Both the position numbers and the translations under genes were made by a program. From assembly GCA_000512675.1 (NCBI GenBank), contig AXCJ01000001.1:1-64000 (forward strand): a stretch of 64,000 nucleotides of DNA, given 5' to 3'. This document shows, one piece after another, positions 1 to 8,894 of this stretch. Source of the stretch: Candidatus Xenolissoclinum pacificiensis L6. GTDB lineage: Bacteria; Pseudomonadota; Alphaproteobacteria; Rickettsiales; Anaplasmataceae. Below the pieces are notes generated by a model. The model made no database searches, was not told where the DNA came from, and saw only the letters and a program-made list of their open reading frames with translations. How positions within the stretch are numbered: position 1 is the stretch's first letter; every line of letters begins with the position of its first letter.

Positions 1-1489
1 GATCATTCCATAAATCTTCCGGTTCCTCATCATTTTCTAGATCCTCTGCTTCTTGCTCAAACTCATCAACATCTGCATCATCACCTAAATTAGTTAGTGA
101 AGCATCATCTACATTTAAGTCATCAGTAGATTTATCTGTATCCTTTAGATCATTTTCCAAATTAACAACAGTTTCTGGAGCTTGATCTCCTCTATCTAGA
201 TCATTTTCCAAATTAACGACATTCTCTTGCTCTCTGAGCTTTAATAAAGTATTTGTACAAAATAATTCCCACTCTGTTTTAGACATTCCACTCGCTAGTA
301 CTACAGGACCTATCAAAGCAAGTGCTTGTAATACTTCATCTCTGGTTTTACCCTGTGCAGGAACAACAATATTTAATGATAAACCTCCGGTATGATTGTT
401 TGTCTGGTAGGTAAAAGATTGAGCACCGTATAAAGAAATGAACGTTGCTACACGATCTGACATTGTAAAATCATCGAGAGAATTTACATACTTGCCAAAA
501 GATATTTTATTATCTTTAGTAGATTGCAATGCCTCTTTAGTAGACTGTTTGAACATTTCTACATCTAGAATTGCATGTCTTTGTTCCTCCGATAAGGAGT
601 CTACCGATACATTATGTGCGTTACAATATGCTTCAATTGTTTTCGTATGATCATTGTTATCTTGTACTACCCCTACCATAGCATCAATTTTGAAGTTATC
701 AGTAGCATCAACATGAATACCTTTAACTTTTTCTTGCAATTCTGAAATTCTAGTCCACTCATTGTATCCATCATGTTCCGCAAGACCAGAAGTTGTTTGT
801 GAAGCTTTCTGAACATCTAAAAATTTCTTTGCTAAATCTATTCCTTTCTTTAAGTTCTCAGAATGACTCTTTGGAATATTAATTGTAAATATATTTGCAG
901 TACTTGTACTGACCATTGAGTTAATATTACCATCTACCTTATGGTATTTCGAATTTTCATTATCCTTATGTTTCTGTAAACTTTGCGATAGTGCTATTAT
1001 TGAAGCACTCTTCTTGGGACTCGCAGTATCTATGCTACCACTTATCACGTCTCGACGTCCCTTAAGATCTCTATTTAACTCTTTTAGACCCTTTAGCTGT
1101 TCTTGTAATACTGTTGATGTTTTTTCATCTAGTTTACTGTTATCAGTAAATTTTCCATGCTTTAAGGTGTTCTCTGCTTTCTGTATTTGAATACTATTAT
1201 CAAGTTCTTGAGAAAGAAGTAAATAGTAGTACTGTAATGGTTCTATAGTAGCACGTTCATTCATAACTTGCTGATCCTTCTCTTTATCAGCAAGTGTATG
1301 ATTAGCTAAAAAACCCACTATTTTAGTCCATGTACTTGATTGATCTTCTTGAGCAATTGTGTTCTTTATATTCTTAATTTCAGCAGGTCTGTCTAAAAAG
1401 CTAATACCAAGATTTTCTTTCTTTTGTTCATTTTGCAATAACATATCTGATCCTTCTTGTGGATCTGAAGACTGTATATCATTCATCAT
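1..1489 (-). CDS. Large acidic hypothetical protein, 3' end outside the window
   Basis: The minus strand is open from an ATG pair at 1489/1486 to the window edge, giving 496 codons without a stop, so the gene continues beyond position 1. I do not recognise the family. The protein is hydrophilic, with no signal peptide or membrane segment, rich in Lys, Glu, Gln and Asn, and with helical, coiled-coil-like stretches in the first 250 residues. The last 90 visible residues become very acidic (runs of D and E), and an eight-residue motif, VVNLENDL, occurs twice, encoded by near-identical DNA around 155-235. A near-duplicate QSTKEALQSTKDN also occurs in the middle. It is transcribed divergently from the methyltransferase at 1820. 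Large acidic repeat-bearing proteins of this kind are often secreted or host-interacting in Rickettsiales, but that is inference only. Confidence 0.75.
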   Translation of the reverse strand, partial: MMNDIQSSDPQEGSDMLLQNEQKKENLGISFLDRPAEIKNIKNTIAQEDQSSTWTKIVGFLANHTLADKEKDQQVMNERATIEPLQYYYLLLSQELDNSIQIQKAENTLKHGKFTDNSKLDEKTSTVLQEQLKGLKELNRDLKGRRDVISGSIDTASPKKSASIIALSQSLQKHKDNENSKYHKVDGNINSMVSTSTANIFTINIPKSHSENLKKGIDLAKKFLDVQKASQTTSGLAEHDGYNEWTRISELQEKVKGIHVDATDNFKIDAMVGVVQDNNDHTKTIEAYCNAHNVSVDSLSEEQRHAILDVEMFKQSTKEALQSTKDNKISFGKYVNSLDDFTMSDRVATFISLYGAQSFTYQTNNHTGGLSLNIVVPAQGKTRDEVLQALALIGPVVLASGMSKTEWELFCTNTLLKLREQENVVNLENDLDRGDQAPETVVNLENDLKDTDKSTDDLNVDDASLTNLGDDADVDEFEQEAEDLENDEEPEDLWND

Positions 1490-1819
1490 CTTTTGCGTGT
1501 TTATAACATTGTGGACATATACAACATACTCACATATATGAATACATTGTAAGTGTATAAGAAAACAGGAAACTACTAATAACCATGCTTGATCAACAGA
1601 TTAGCATATGGTATATATGATCAATACACTTGTTGGTATTTTAATGAAAAAATATTAACATAGTATTAATTGTTACTTTGTATAACAATCAATTAAAGAC
1701 CGTATGTTACATGTCCTATTATTTTTTTGCATATTCATATAGATTCATATACAATGACATCAAATAAATATTTTACTTTATTTTGTCATAATTGCGAGTT
1801 TTTGATTCTAGGATAATAA
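1490..1819. promoter_or_regulatory. Divergent intergenic region with a small inverted repeat
   Basis: This 330 bp spacer lies between two divergently transcribed genes, so both promoters must lie in it. The only clear structure is an inverted repeat, ATTGTTA at 1669-1675 and TAACAAT at 1683-1689 with a 7 bp centre, the spacing of a dimeric repressor operator. The extreme AT content makes chance palindromes likely. No confident -35/-10 pair could be chosen. Confidence 0.3.
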
Positions 1820-2914
1820 ATGTTACATGTTTTTAAGTCTGCATTTGCTCTTTTTAGTTTGCTCAAAAAAACCTCCTTAACTGTTTTCAATTTATGTGCA
1901 GATAATCTAGATGTCAAAACCCTGAAAGTTAAGTGCAAAAATTTATATTTTGAACTGCGATATAAAATTAGTGATTTATATGACACAAACTTTCAATTGT
2001 GCATATATCACTATTGTAAGGGAAATTTGAGTGATGCCATCACAAGGTTAAAAGTGATGCTATTACTTTCCAACGATAATAAGAAATCTTGGATATATCT
2101 ACTACTCCACATGTGTTACAGAAAAAAAGAAATACATAATGAAAAATTTCTAGAATTGTCAAATCATCTTATAAAAAATAGTATCAAAAGAGATACCTTA
2201 GAACCCATACTGGAATTCTATACAACACTTGATAAGAAAGCGGAATATGGCAGGATAAATTATCCACCTGAATTAGTTTCTATTCTATACGATTCATTAG
2301 CAATCTCTGGATACGTAGATAACATAATCATTGCAAAAGACTATCAAGCACATATCAGCGCTCTTGATAGTATCATATATCATTTTGGCCACCAGGTCAC
2401 AGGATTGAGAATATTAGATTTAGGATGTGGTACGGGTGTTGTATCTAATTATTTTAAAATGTGTAACTTGAACTTATTCATTACAGGAGTAGATATCTCT
2501 CATAACATGTTGTTCATTGCATCACAATTACAAGTCAATAATAGTAATGTGTTTAATGAACTTATTAATCAAGATATATCAGTATTTACAAATACCTCTT
2601 ACGGTAAGCCTTATAACCTGATTATTCTGGTGGATGTCTTGCAATATATAGGAAATTTCGAACAGTTAATTAAAAATATCACAAAAAATCATTTATCATC
2701 AAATGGTATAATATTACTCACAATAGAATTCGGAGAAAATAATCAGCTATATTTTATACAGGATGAAATAGAACGTTTTATCTTTACTGAAAAATTCTTT
2801 TTATCGGTCATAAAGAACTGTCATTTATCAGTGGAATATTCTATAGAGACAAAATTGCGTAATAATATGCACTCACTATTAATTATTTTAAAAAAAGATG
2901 AAACAAAGCAATAG
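1820..2914 (+). CDS. Class I SAM-dependent methyltransferase with N-terminal helical domain
   Basis: 364 aa. The C-terminal half is a class I (Rossmann) methyltransferase: motif I LDLGCGTG lies at about residues 200-207, followed by the acidic GVDIS at the end of strand 2, an LIILVDVLQYIG motif-IV region and SSNGIILLTIE as motif VI. The first 170 residues are helical, with alternating aromatic and hydrophobic residues reminiscent of TPR-like repeats, as in TPR-methyltransferase fusions. The substrate cannot be deduced. The start ATG at 1820 gives the longest frame. Its end overlaps the start of the RDD gene by 17 nt, so the two are probably co-transcribed and translationally coupled. Confidence 0.8.
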   Translation: MLHVFKSAFALFSLLKKTSLTVFNLCADNLDVKTLKVKCKNLYFELRYKISDLYDTNFQLCIYHYCKGNLSDAITRLKVMLLLSNDNKKSWIYLLLHMCYRKKEIHNEKFLELSNHLIKNSIKRDTLEPILEFYTTLDKKAEYGRINYPPELVSILYDSLAISGYVDNIIIAKDYQAHISALDSIIYHFGHQVTGLRILDLGCGTGVVSNYFKMCNLNLFITGVDISHNMLFIASQLQVNNSNVFNELINQDISVFTNTSYGKPYNLIILVDVLQYIGNFEQLIKNITKNHLSSNGIILLTIEFGENNQLYFIQDEIERFIFTEKFFLSVIKNCHLSVEYSIETKLRNNMHSLLIILKKDETKQ

Positions 2915-3518
2915 AATATTGAGTTTATTAACAAGTAGTACCAGTTTTACTTGGAATACGTTCAAAAGAGTATATCGTAAAGGGTTTGTTAGAATAGTCC
3001 CCGGTGATGATATTGAGTATGTTGGACATACCATGCGTTATATTCTTATTATTGTTGACATACTCATACTAGTCATTATGTTTAGACCTGTAGACTATGT
3101 GTTAGGACATACCTTCGCTAGATGTGATATTGTACCTATGGAAATCATACAGAAAACTACCTTAGGAGAAACTCTGACAGTACAAGATAAACGCATGATC
3201 TCATCAATTGTCAAGTGCAGAGCGTTAAGCCAAATGTTAGAATTAGCAATAATACTCTCTATGTACGTATTATTTTGGGTAAAATACTCTTTTACTCCCG
3301 CGATGTTTCTATTTGGTATGCGTATATTACGTGCCAATGATTTAAAAAAGATGTCAATATATGATGCATTAAAACGCGTTCTCGGTATTTTAATATCTAT
3401 ACTACCAGTTGGCATAGGATTTTTCTGGATGATGTTTGATAAAAAATCTCAAGGATGGCATGATAAAATCTCCGGTACAGTGATAATAAGAAAGTCTTGT
3501 TTAGTAAAGAAAAACTGA
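2898..3518 (+). CDS. RDD family integral membrane protein
   Basis: 206 aa with at least three hydrophobic segments (about residues 47-68, 108-134 and 158-178). The RDD hallmarks are the arginine in the first membrane helix region, the FGMRILRAN segment after the middle helices, and the C-terminal QGWHDKISGTVII, which matches the family's WHDK...T-V-V ending. RDD proteins are small inner-membrane proteins; some have been linked to Na+/H+ antiport or ion homeostasis, but most are uncharacterised. The gene begins 17 nt before the methyltransferase stop, in another frame, suggesting an operon. After it come decayed IS sequences, so it is probably the last gene of the transcript. Confidence 0.75.
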   Translation: MKQSNRILSLLTSSTSFTWNTFKRVYRKGFVRIVPGDDIEYVGHTMRYILIIVDILILVIMFRPVDYVLGHTFARCDIVPMEIIQKTTLGETLTVQDKRMISSIVKCRALSQMLELAIILSMYVLFWVKYSFTPAMFLFGMRILRANDLKKMSIYDALKRVLGILISILPVGIGFFWMMFDKKSQGWHDKISGTVIIRKSCLVKKN

Positions 3519-3567
3519 AGGAAAACATTATTCCATGTATGATTATCTTATTAGCTTATGAGAAACA

Positions 3568-4190
3568 CGATAATCATTCTTATGGATTTACTATATCGTT
3601 TAGTTTTTCTATTAAAACGAGCAAGATAATGGCAAATGAGAGAATTTGTAGATTCTATCCAAGAGTTTCAGATTGTGGAATATGACACTGGATAACATAA
3701 ACATTTTATCCGATATCTTTTCTGTAGTCTGAATGCCAATTTACTATAGGTATACCCACTTCTTTCCTACTGCGAAATCAATAACTTTACTTAACTCTCG
3801 ATTAACAGCAATGCATATGTATACTGCCTGTCCTCCATTCTTTGGTCTTTTTTATAATCCTACATTCCCCCCCTGATTCTATTCTTGGCTCTTTCCAGGT
3901 CTAACTTTTGACTTGCTCTGCTGTTTTTTCAATCCAGATAGATATCAGTTTATTATGTATCCCGTAAGTTTTTCTATTATCCTAATTCCACAATTCTCTA
4001 AATATAACTTGATTACTTTTAATCTATCTGATCCACTATACTTTATTCTTGCGTCTCCTTCTATATAGTTATATTTGCATACTTTTCATTTGTATCTTTG
4101 TCTGACTCGTACCAATCCATTCTTGATACTTTTTTACTTCCGCAACGCTTGCAATTTCCTGCCATATCGCACCTTAGCATATCTATTCCT
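3568..4190 (-). pseudogene. Decayed IS1-family transposase
   Basis: Reading the minus strand from about 4190 downwards, and switching frames several times, recovers an IS1-type transposase: a zinc-finger-like start (KRCGSKKVSR), then EGDARIKY, LKVIKLYLENCGIRIIEKL (helix-turn-helix region), AVNRELSKVIDFAVGKKW, and finally the KSET and LICHYLTRL-like segments of the catalytic C terminus near 3570-3700. Multiple frameshifts and stops make it inactive. Its C-terminal part (3568-3755) is a near copy of 57918-58142, minus about 50 bp. The region 4195-4484 between it and der carries no recognisable gene. Confidence 0.7.
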
Positions 4191-4484
4191 TTCTAACAAA
4201 TTCAGCTGTCCTTGTCTATCTTTAATCGTCAATACCGAATATTTTAATAAGATTTTTGCATATTTATCAGATTCTCAGAATATTCTATCATGTAGTTGAT
4301 ATAATCGCATCTTTGGTCAACTCTCTGAGCTAGATGTTCAAGTCATCTTCTCCTACCTGCTTCCTATTTCTTAATGCACACAACCGCATAGATATCCTGT
4401 TTCTGTAAAGTCATCGATGCTTTTCTTCCAATTATAACTCTCTATAGAATAAGTATTTATACGTCCTAAAAATATTTCTCATCA

Positions 4485-5792
4485 CTATGAAACATAAGGA
4501 TTATTAGAAACTTTGTACTTTATTTGCACTGGAAGATTAGGCATATCAAAATACTTTCTAAAATCATTTTTTAAATACTTGGTATACGACTCTTGCACTG
4601 TAAGATCATTAGTATATATGGTCAATATTATCGGAAACTTTGAAGTTTGCACGACATACTTAAAGCGCATTTCCTTCTTCCTTGCATGTATCAATACGGG
4701 ATGCATATGTCGTTTTATCACATGTTGTAACCAAGAATTTAGCTTAGAAGTAGAAATCCAGATATTCGCAGTATTAAAAATCTCTATCACCTTATCCAAT
4801 ATCACATTTGTAGAACGCAAATTGAGCGCTGAAATCGGTAATATTATAGGAACTAGAGAAATAGATTTTTGACATTGATACTTTACATAGTCAACATAGC
4901 GACGTACATCTTGCACAACATCTTTTTTATTTAACAAAATTATCACCACCTTATTTTTGGATAGCGCTTTATCTATCAAACGCAAATCCTGCCTTTCCAA
5001 AACAGTAGTAATATCTACAACAAACAATACTATATCTGAAGATGCCATTCCAGATAAAGAATTAGAGGTCATTCTTTGTTCCACATATGTAATAACTTTA
5101 TTCTTACGTCTTATACCAGCTGTATCAATTATTGTAAAACTATGGTCTCTATACTCAAAATCAGTATTTACAGTATCAACCGTAGTCCCTGGTTTATTGT
5201 CCACAACCTGCCGATCATATTGCAATATCTTGTTTACTATTGTTGACTTTCCAACATTTGGTTTCCCTAATACTGTTAAGCGGATCCTATCCTGTTGTAT
5301 AACACTTTCTAAACTCTTATTATGGAACTGAGTATATGACGTAATCACATCATATACTTCTGTAAACCCTATTTTATGTTCTGAGGACACAAATATCACA
5401 TCCTTGACTCCTAGAGTAAAACATTCATAATTGTCATTAACCTCTTTTATATCACACTTATTACATAACAACACAAGCTTGGAATCTACTCTTCTATTCT
5501 GATGTACTTGTTTCAATAACAATCTCGATGCCTCTACTGAATGTATATCCACAACAAAAAATATTATATGAGCTTTTTGCAACACTGCTTTATGATAACT
5601 ATGCATTTGGCCTAAAAACCCCTCAGTATCATACAATGTGCACTCTATCCCCTCTATCTGAGAGACCATAGAGACAACATCTCGTGTTATGCCTGGCTGA
5701 TTATATGTGATGGATTTATTAATATTCAGCAACTTATTAAATAAAGTAGATTTACCAACATTTGGCACACCAACAATGATTATATCAATCAT
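4485..5792 (-). CDS. der: Ribosome assembly GTPase Der (EngA)
   Basis: Der has two GTPase domains in tandem and acts in maturation of the 50S subunit. Domain 1 has the P-loop GVPNVGKST at residues 8-16, DTEG as G3 and NKCD as G4; domain 2 has GKPNVGKST, DTAG and NKKD, followed by the KH-like C-terminal domain with HPVLIHARKKEMRFKYVVQT. Size (435 aa) is normal. G3 of domain 1 reads DTEG rather than the usual DTGG. I chose the ATG at 5792, with GGAAG eight bases upstream; a TTG five codons earlier is possible and would overlap dnaJ. dnaJ ends at 5795, so the two genes form a tight dnaJ-der unit. Confidence 0.95.
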   Translation of the reverse strand: MIDIIIVGVPNVGKSTLFNKLLNINKSITYNQPGITRDVVSMVSQIEGIECTLYDTEGFLGQMHSYHKAVLQKAHIIFFVVDIHSVEASRLLLKQVHQNRRVDSKLVLLCNKCDIKEVNDNYECFTLGVKDVIFVSSEHKIGFTEVYDVITSYTQFHNKSLESVIQQDRIRLTVLGKPNVGKSTIVNKILQYDRQVVDNKPGTTVDTVNTDFEYRDHSFTIIDTAGIRRKNKVITYVEQRMTSNSLSGMASSDIVLFVVDITTVLERQDLRLIDKALSKNKVVIILLNKKDVVQDVRRYVDYVKYQCQKSISLVPIILPISALNLRSTNVILDKVIEIFNTANIWISTSKLNSWLQHVIKRHMHPVLIHARKKEMRFKYVVQTSKFPIILTIYTNDLTVQESYTKYLKNDFRKYFDMPNLPVQIKYKVSNNPYVS

Positions 5793-5794
5793 TT

Positions 5795-6898
5795 CTATAA
5801 CTTCCAAAAATTCTTGACTTTTTTCAAGAATTTTGTACTTTTCGGACTAGATGATGTACTAGATGCATCGGCAAACTCCTGAAGCAACCTTTCTTGATTA
5901 CTATTTAGATCTACTGGTGTTTCAACAGCAATCTTGACTATCAGATTTCCATAAGCATTATAATTAAGCTTCTTCATCCCTTTCCCTTTAACCTTAATGG
6001 TATCTCCATTCTGCGTACCACGTGGTATTTGTATCTTAAGTAGATTGGATGTAAGTGTTGGAATTTCAATTTCACCTGATAATGCGGCAGTAACCATAGA
6101 GACAGGCACAGTACAATATAAATCAGATCCTTCCCTGGTAAACAGTTCATGAGGTTCAAGAGTAATAAATATATACAAATCACCGGTATCACCTCCCCTC
6201 CAACCTGCTTCACCTTTACCTGCAACACGTACTTTGGAGCCATCATCTACCCCTGCCGGAATTTTTACATCCAGATTGACTTGTTTTTTATATCGTCCTT
6301 GCCCTGCACATTGATGACATACATCTTTTATAACCTTTCCAGTCCCAGAACAAGTACCACAAGTTCTCTCTATGGTAAAGAACCCTTGCTGAGTTCTACT
6401 ATATCCGCTACCATGACACACTCCACAATTCACTTGTCGCGCCCCATTCTTACCACCAGTCCCATTACATGGCGTACACATGACCTGCGTTGTATATGAT
6501 ATCGGCATGGTCACACCCTTATATGCATGATTATAAGTTATCCGCATATCATACCTCAGATCTGACCCACGAGCACTGGCAGATTCTTTAGTACGACCAA
6601 AATCGTTTGTTTTAAAGAATTCGCGGAATATATCAGTAAACTCGGCACCTCCACCAAAATTACCATCTGAGGACCCACCTGTTGCTCCACCCACATCATC
6701 GGTACCGAAACGATCATAATTTGCTTTACGTTCTGGGTTACTTAAAACATCATAGGCTTGTTTAATTTTATGAAAATCCTCAGGTTTTCCCCCTTTATCT
6801 GGATGATGTTCTCTCGCAAGCCTATAATAGGCCTTTTTTATGGCACTAGCATCTGCGTCCTTACTGACACCCAATATCTGGTAATAATCTTCTGACAT
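5795..6898 (-). CDS. dnaJ: Chaperone protein DnaJ
   Basis: 367 aa Hsp40, the co-chaperone that stimulates the DnaK ATPase. It has all classical parts: J domain with HPD at about residues 32-34, a Gly/Phe-rich linker (FGGGAEFTDIF), a zinc-binding domain with four CxxCxGxG repeats (CTPCNGTG, CGVCHGSG, CGTCSGTG, CHQCAGQG), and the substrate-binding C-terminal domain (VKIPAGVDDGSKVRVAGKGE). The start ATG is followed directly by SEDYYQILGV, as in homologues. dnaK is not adjacent. der begins two bases after the dnaJ stop if its ATG start is used. Confidence 0.97.
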   Translation of the reverse strand: MSEDYYQILGVSKDADASAIKKAYYRLAREHHPDKGGKPEDFHKIKQAYDVLSNPERKANYDRFGTDDVGGATGGSSDGNFGGGAEFTDIFREFFKTNDFGRTKESASARGSDLRYDMRITYNHAYKGVTMPISYTTQVMCTPCNGTGGKNGARQVNCGVCHGSGYSRTQQGFFTIERTCGTCSGTGKVIKDVCHQCAGQGRYKKQVNLDVKIPAGVDDGSKVRVAGKGEAGWRGGDTGDLYIFITLEPHELFTREGSDLYCTVPVSMVTAALSGEIEIPTLTSNLLKIQIPRGTQNGDTIKVKGKGMKKLNYNAYGNLIVKIAVETPVDLNSNQERLLQEFADASSTSSSPKSTKFLKKVKNFWKL

Positions 6899-7544
6899 GA
6901 TTAGGATAAAACAAACAATACTATGTTCTACATATACACATATCTCCGAGATACAAGAGTATACACTGAGATATTTTTTAGTACCTCTGTTTCATTACAA
7001 ACATACTGAAACCTTCAAGTGGAAATCTTCAAAAAACCCATACTATCATCGTATCAGTTAGAAAGCTTAGTTGCTTCTCACTTGTTGACTCCTGTGCAAA
7101 ATATTCCACAAAAAATTTCTTAATCTACATGTGTACAGATCTGCTCATAATAATATTGATCCTCACTCTATTAATGACTCAATACATCTCAAGACTTCTT
7201 ATACAACTGATAGTATCAACAACACTCTTCTAGATCGAAATTGCAAATATAAATTCCTATGCAGTACGTCTCTATTCAGTGTCTAGGTTATCAACTAGAA
7301 CAACATCAAATTAGAAACACTCAATAATAATTTTAATGTCCCACAAAACAATATTAACTGAACCAACAGAACTTTACAACGTTCCTACATATCATACTTA
7401 TCTTAACTATAGGTATAAAGGTTTGCGTTATTGAAATTTATATCAGGTATTCATTATAATAACTAGTGTTTAGTATAATAATTAATGTATAATAATTACC
7501 AGAATATTTTGTTCGGTAAAATATATACATACCATAAATACAGT
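6899..7544. other. Non-coding spacer, about 650 bp
   Basis: Divergent spacer upstream of both dnaJ (minus) and the ABC ATPase gene (plus). No gene, RNA or relic was recognised on either strand. A weak imperfect inverted repeat (ATATCTC at about 6938, GAGATAT near 6968) lies close to the dnaJ start; no heat-shock (CIRCE-type) operator is visible. Confidence 0.4.
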
Positions 7545-8561
7545 ATGAGCTTAAAATTAGAAAACATCAGTTTTCAGTATAAAAAAAATAAATTGTTTGC
7601 ATTACAAAACGTTAATCTTGATATAGCTACAGGAGACATTGCGGGTATTCTTGGACATTCAGGATGTGGAAAATCTACACTATTGCAAATTATCACTGGA
7701 ATCAGAAAACCATCCTCGGGTAAAATCTTTCTGCATAATCGTGCAATACACCCTGACCTCTCTCCAGAACATAGAAAAGTAGGCATGATATTCCAATCTC
7801 CATCATTATTTCCACATAAAACCGTAATTGAAAATATCATTTTTGCAATACCAGATACGTTATCTTACAAACAAAAGCAAGAACAAGCCTACCATTACCT
7901 AAACTTAGTAGAAATGGAAAAATACGCAACTTTTCTACCTAGCATGATCTCTGGTGGACAACAACAATTAGTTACCCTTGCACGTGCATTTGCACACCAA
8001 GCAAAAATTCTACTATTAGATGAACCCTTTAATAGTTTAGATATCCATTTACGCAAACAAATGTTGGAAAAAACCTGTGAAATTATAAAAAAAGCAAAGC
8101 TTACAACATTATTGGTCACACACGATCCATCAGAAGCATTACAAGTATCAGATAAAATATATATAATGCAAACAGGACATATACAAGAAGCTGTCACTCC
8201 TGATGAAGCATATATAAACCCTATCGATCTGAAAACTGCCCAATTCTTTGGATGCGTTAATAAAATATACGGATCCAGAAAAGATAAGTTCATTGAAACT
8301 CAATGGGGCTCCATACAAGTCCCTTCAAATGATCATAATATATATTCACGCCCTGAAGCCCTATATATTATCAATCATACGGAACATCAGACAACTGCCG
8401 AAGGAACCGTGGTACGAAAACATATATTTAACCAAAATATTCAAGTTCTCATCGGTCAATATAAATATTGGGTTAAAACCTCAATACACAATATACCGGA
8501 TATAGGAGATAAAGTGCTGGTCTCTCTAGATCCAAAACAATTGTTATTCTTCAATCACTAA
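7545..8561 (+). CDS. ABC transporter ATP-binding protein, iron(III)/FbpC-like
   Basis: 338 aa ATPase subunit of an importer. Walker A GHSGCGKST is at residues 37-45, Q-loop at MIFQSPSLFP, signature ISGGQQQ at about 135-141 (Ile replaces the usual Leu), Walker B ILLLDEP at 155-161 and H-loop LLVTHDPSEAL near 190. The last 110 residues form a TOBE-like regulatory domain, typical of the Fbp/Pot/Mal group. Together with the SLFPHKTVIENI segment this fits the FbpC ferric-iron family, though spermidine/putrescine or sulfate ATPases are alternatives. I chose the ATG at 7545 because it begins immediately before the first beta strand (MSLKLENISF). No permease or binding-protein gene is adjacent; Rickettsiales commonly scatter these subunits. 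Confidence 0.85.
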   Translation: MSLKLENISFQYKKNKLFALQNVNLDIATGDIAGILGHSGCGKSTLLQIITGIRKPSSGKIFLHNRAIHPDLSPEHRKVGMIFQSPSLFPHKTVIENIIFAIPDTLSYKQKQEQAYHYLNLVEMEKYATFLPSMISGGQQQLVTLARAFAHQAKILLLDEPFNSLDIHLRKQMLEKTCEIIKKAKLTTLLVTHDPSEALQVSDKIYIMQTGHIQEAVTPDEAYINPIDLKTAQFFGCVNKIYGSRKDKFIETQWGSIQVPSNDHNIYSRPEALYIINHTEHQTTAEGTVVRKHIFNQNIQVLIGQYKYWVKTSIHNIPDIGDKVLVSLDPKQLLFFNH

Positions 8562-8894
8562 CCCCCCAACTGGTCATTCCTCCTCAGCCCAGCCCTCAAC
8601 TATATTCTCTGCACATATCGAGAAATAAACACTAGCCAACTCATCCGAGATACTGATGTACTTTAGATTTCGTGAAGAAACATACCGTCCCTAAAGTTGT
8701 AGAGTTAACAGCATACTTACAAAAGTAATGCCTGTCAGATACATTTTAGAGGTTTTATCAATTATCATGCGTTTCACAATATGTTATTACTTCATCTTGA
8801 TATGCACTATATGCCTCTTTCCTCATTATAGACGATACCTGATATCAGTCTATCTCAAGCATATTTAAGTCAGAATGATTATCTACTCTATACA
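8562..8894. other. Non-coding spacer between convergent genes
   Basis: About 330 bp between the ends of the ABC ATPase gene and priA. No open frame, RNA or convincing terminator hairpin is seen. Confidence 0.4.

Noticed and set aside
3497-3685. Plus-strand 62-codon frame after the RDD gene
   Set aside because: It overlaps the RDD C terminus and the IS1 relic read on the other strand, so it is a shadow of both.
4075-4299. Plus-strand 74-codon frame with many Phe and Leu
   Set aside because: Antisense to the decayed IS1 transposase; no start context or motif.
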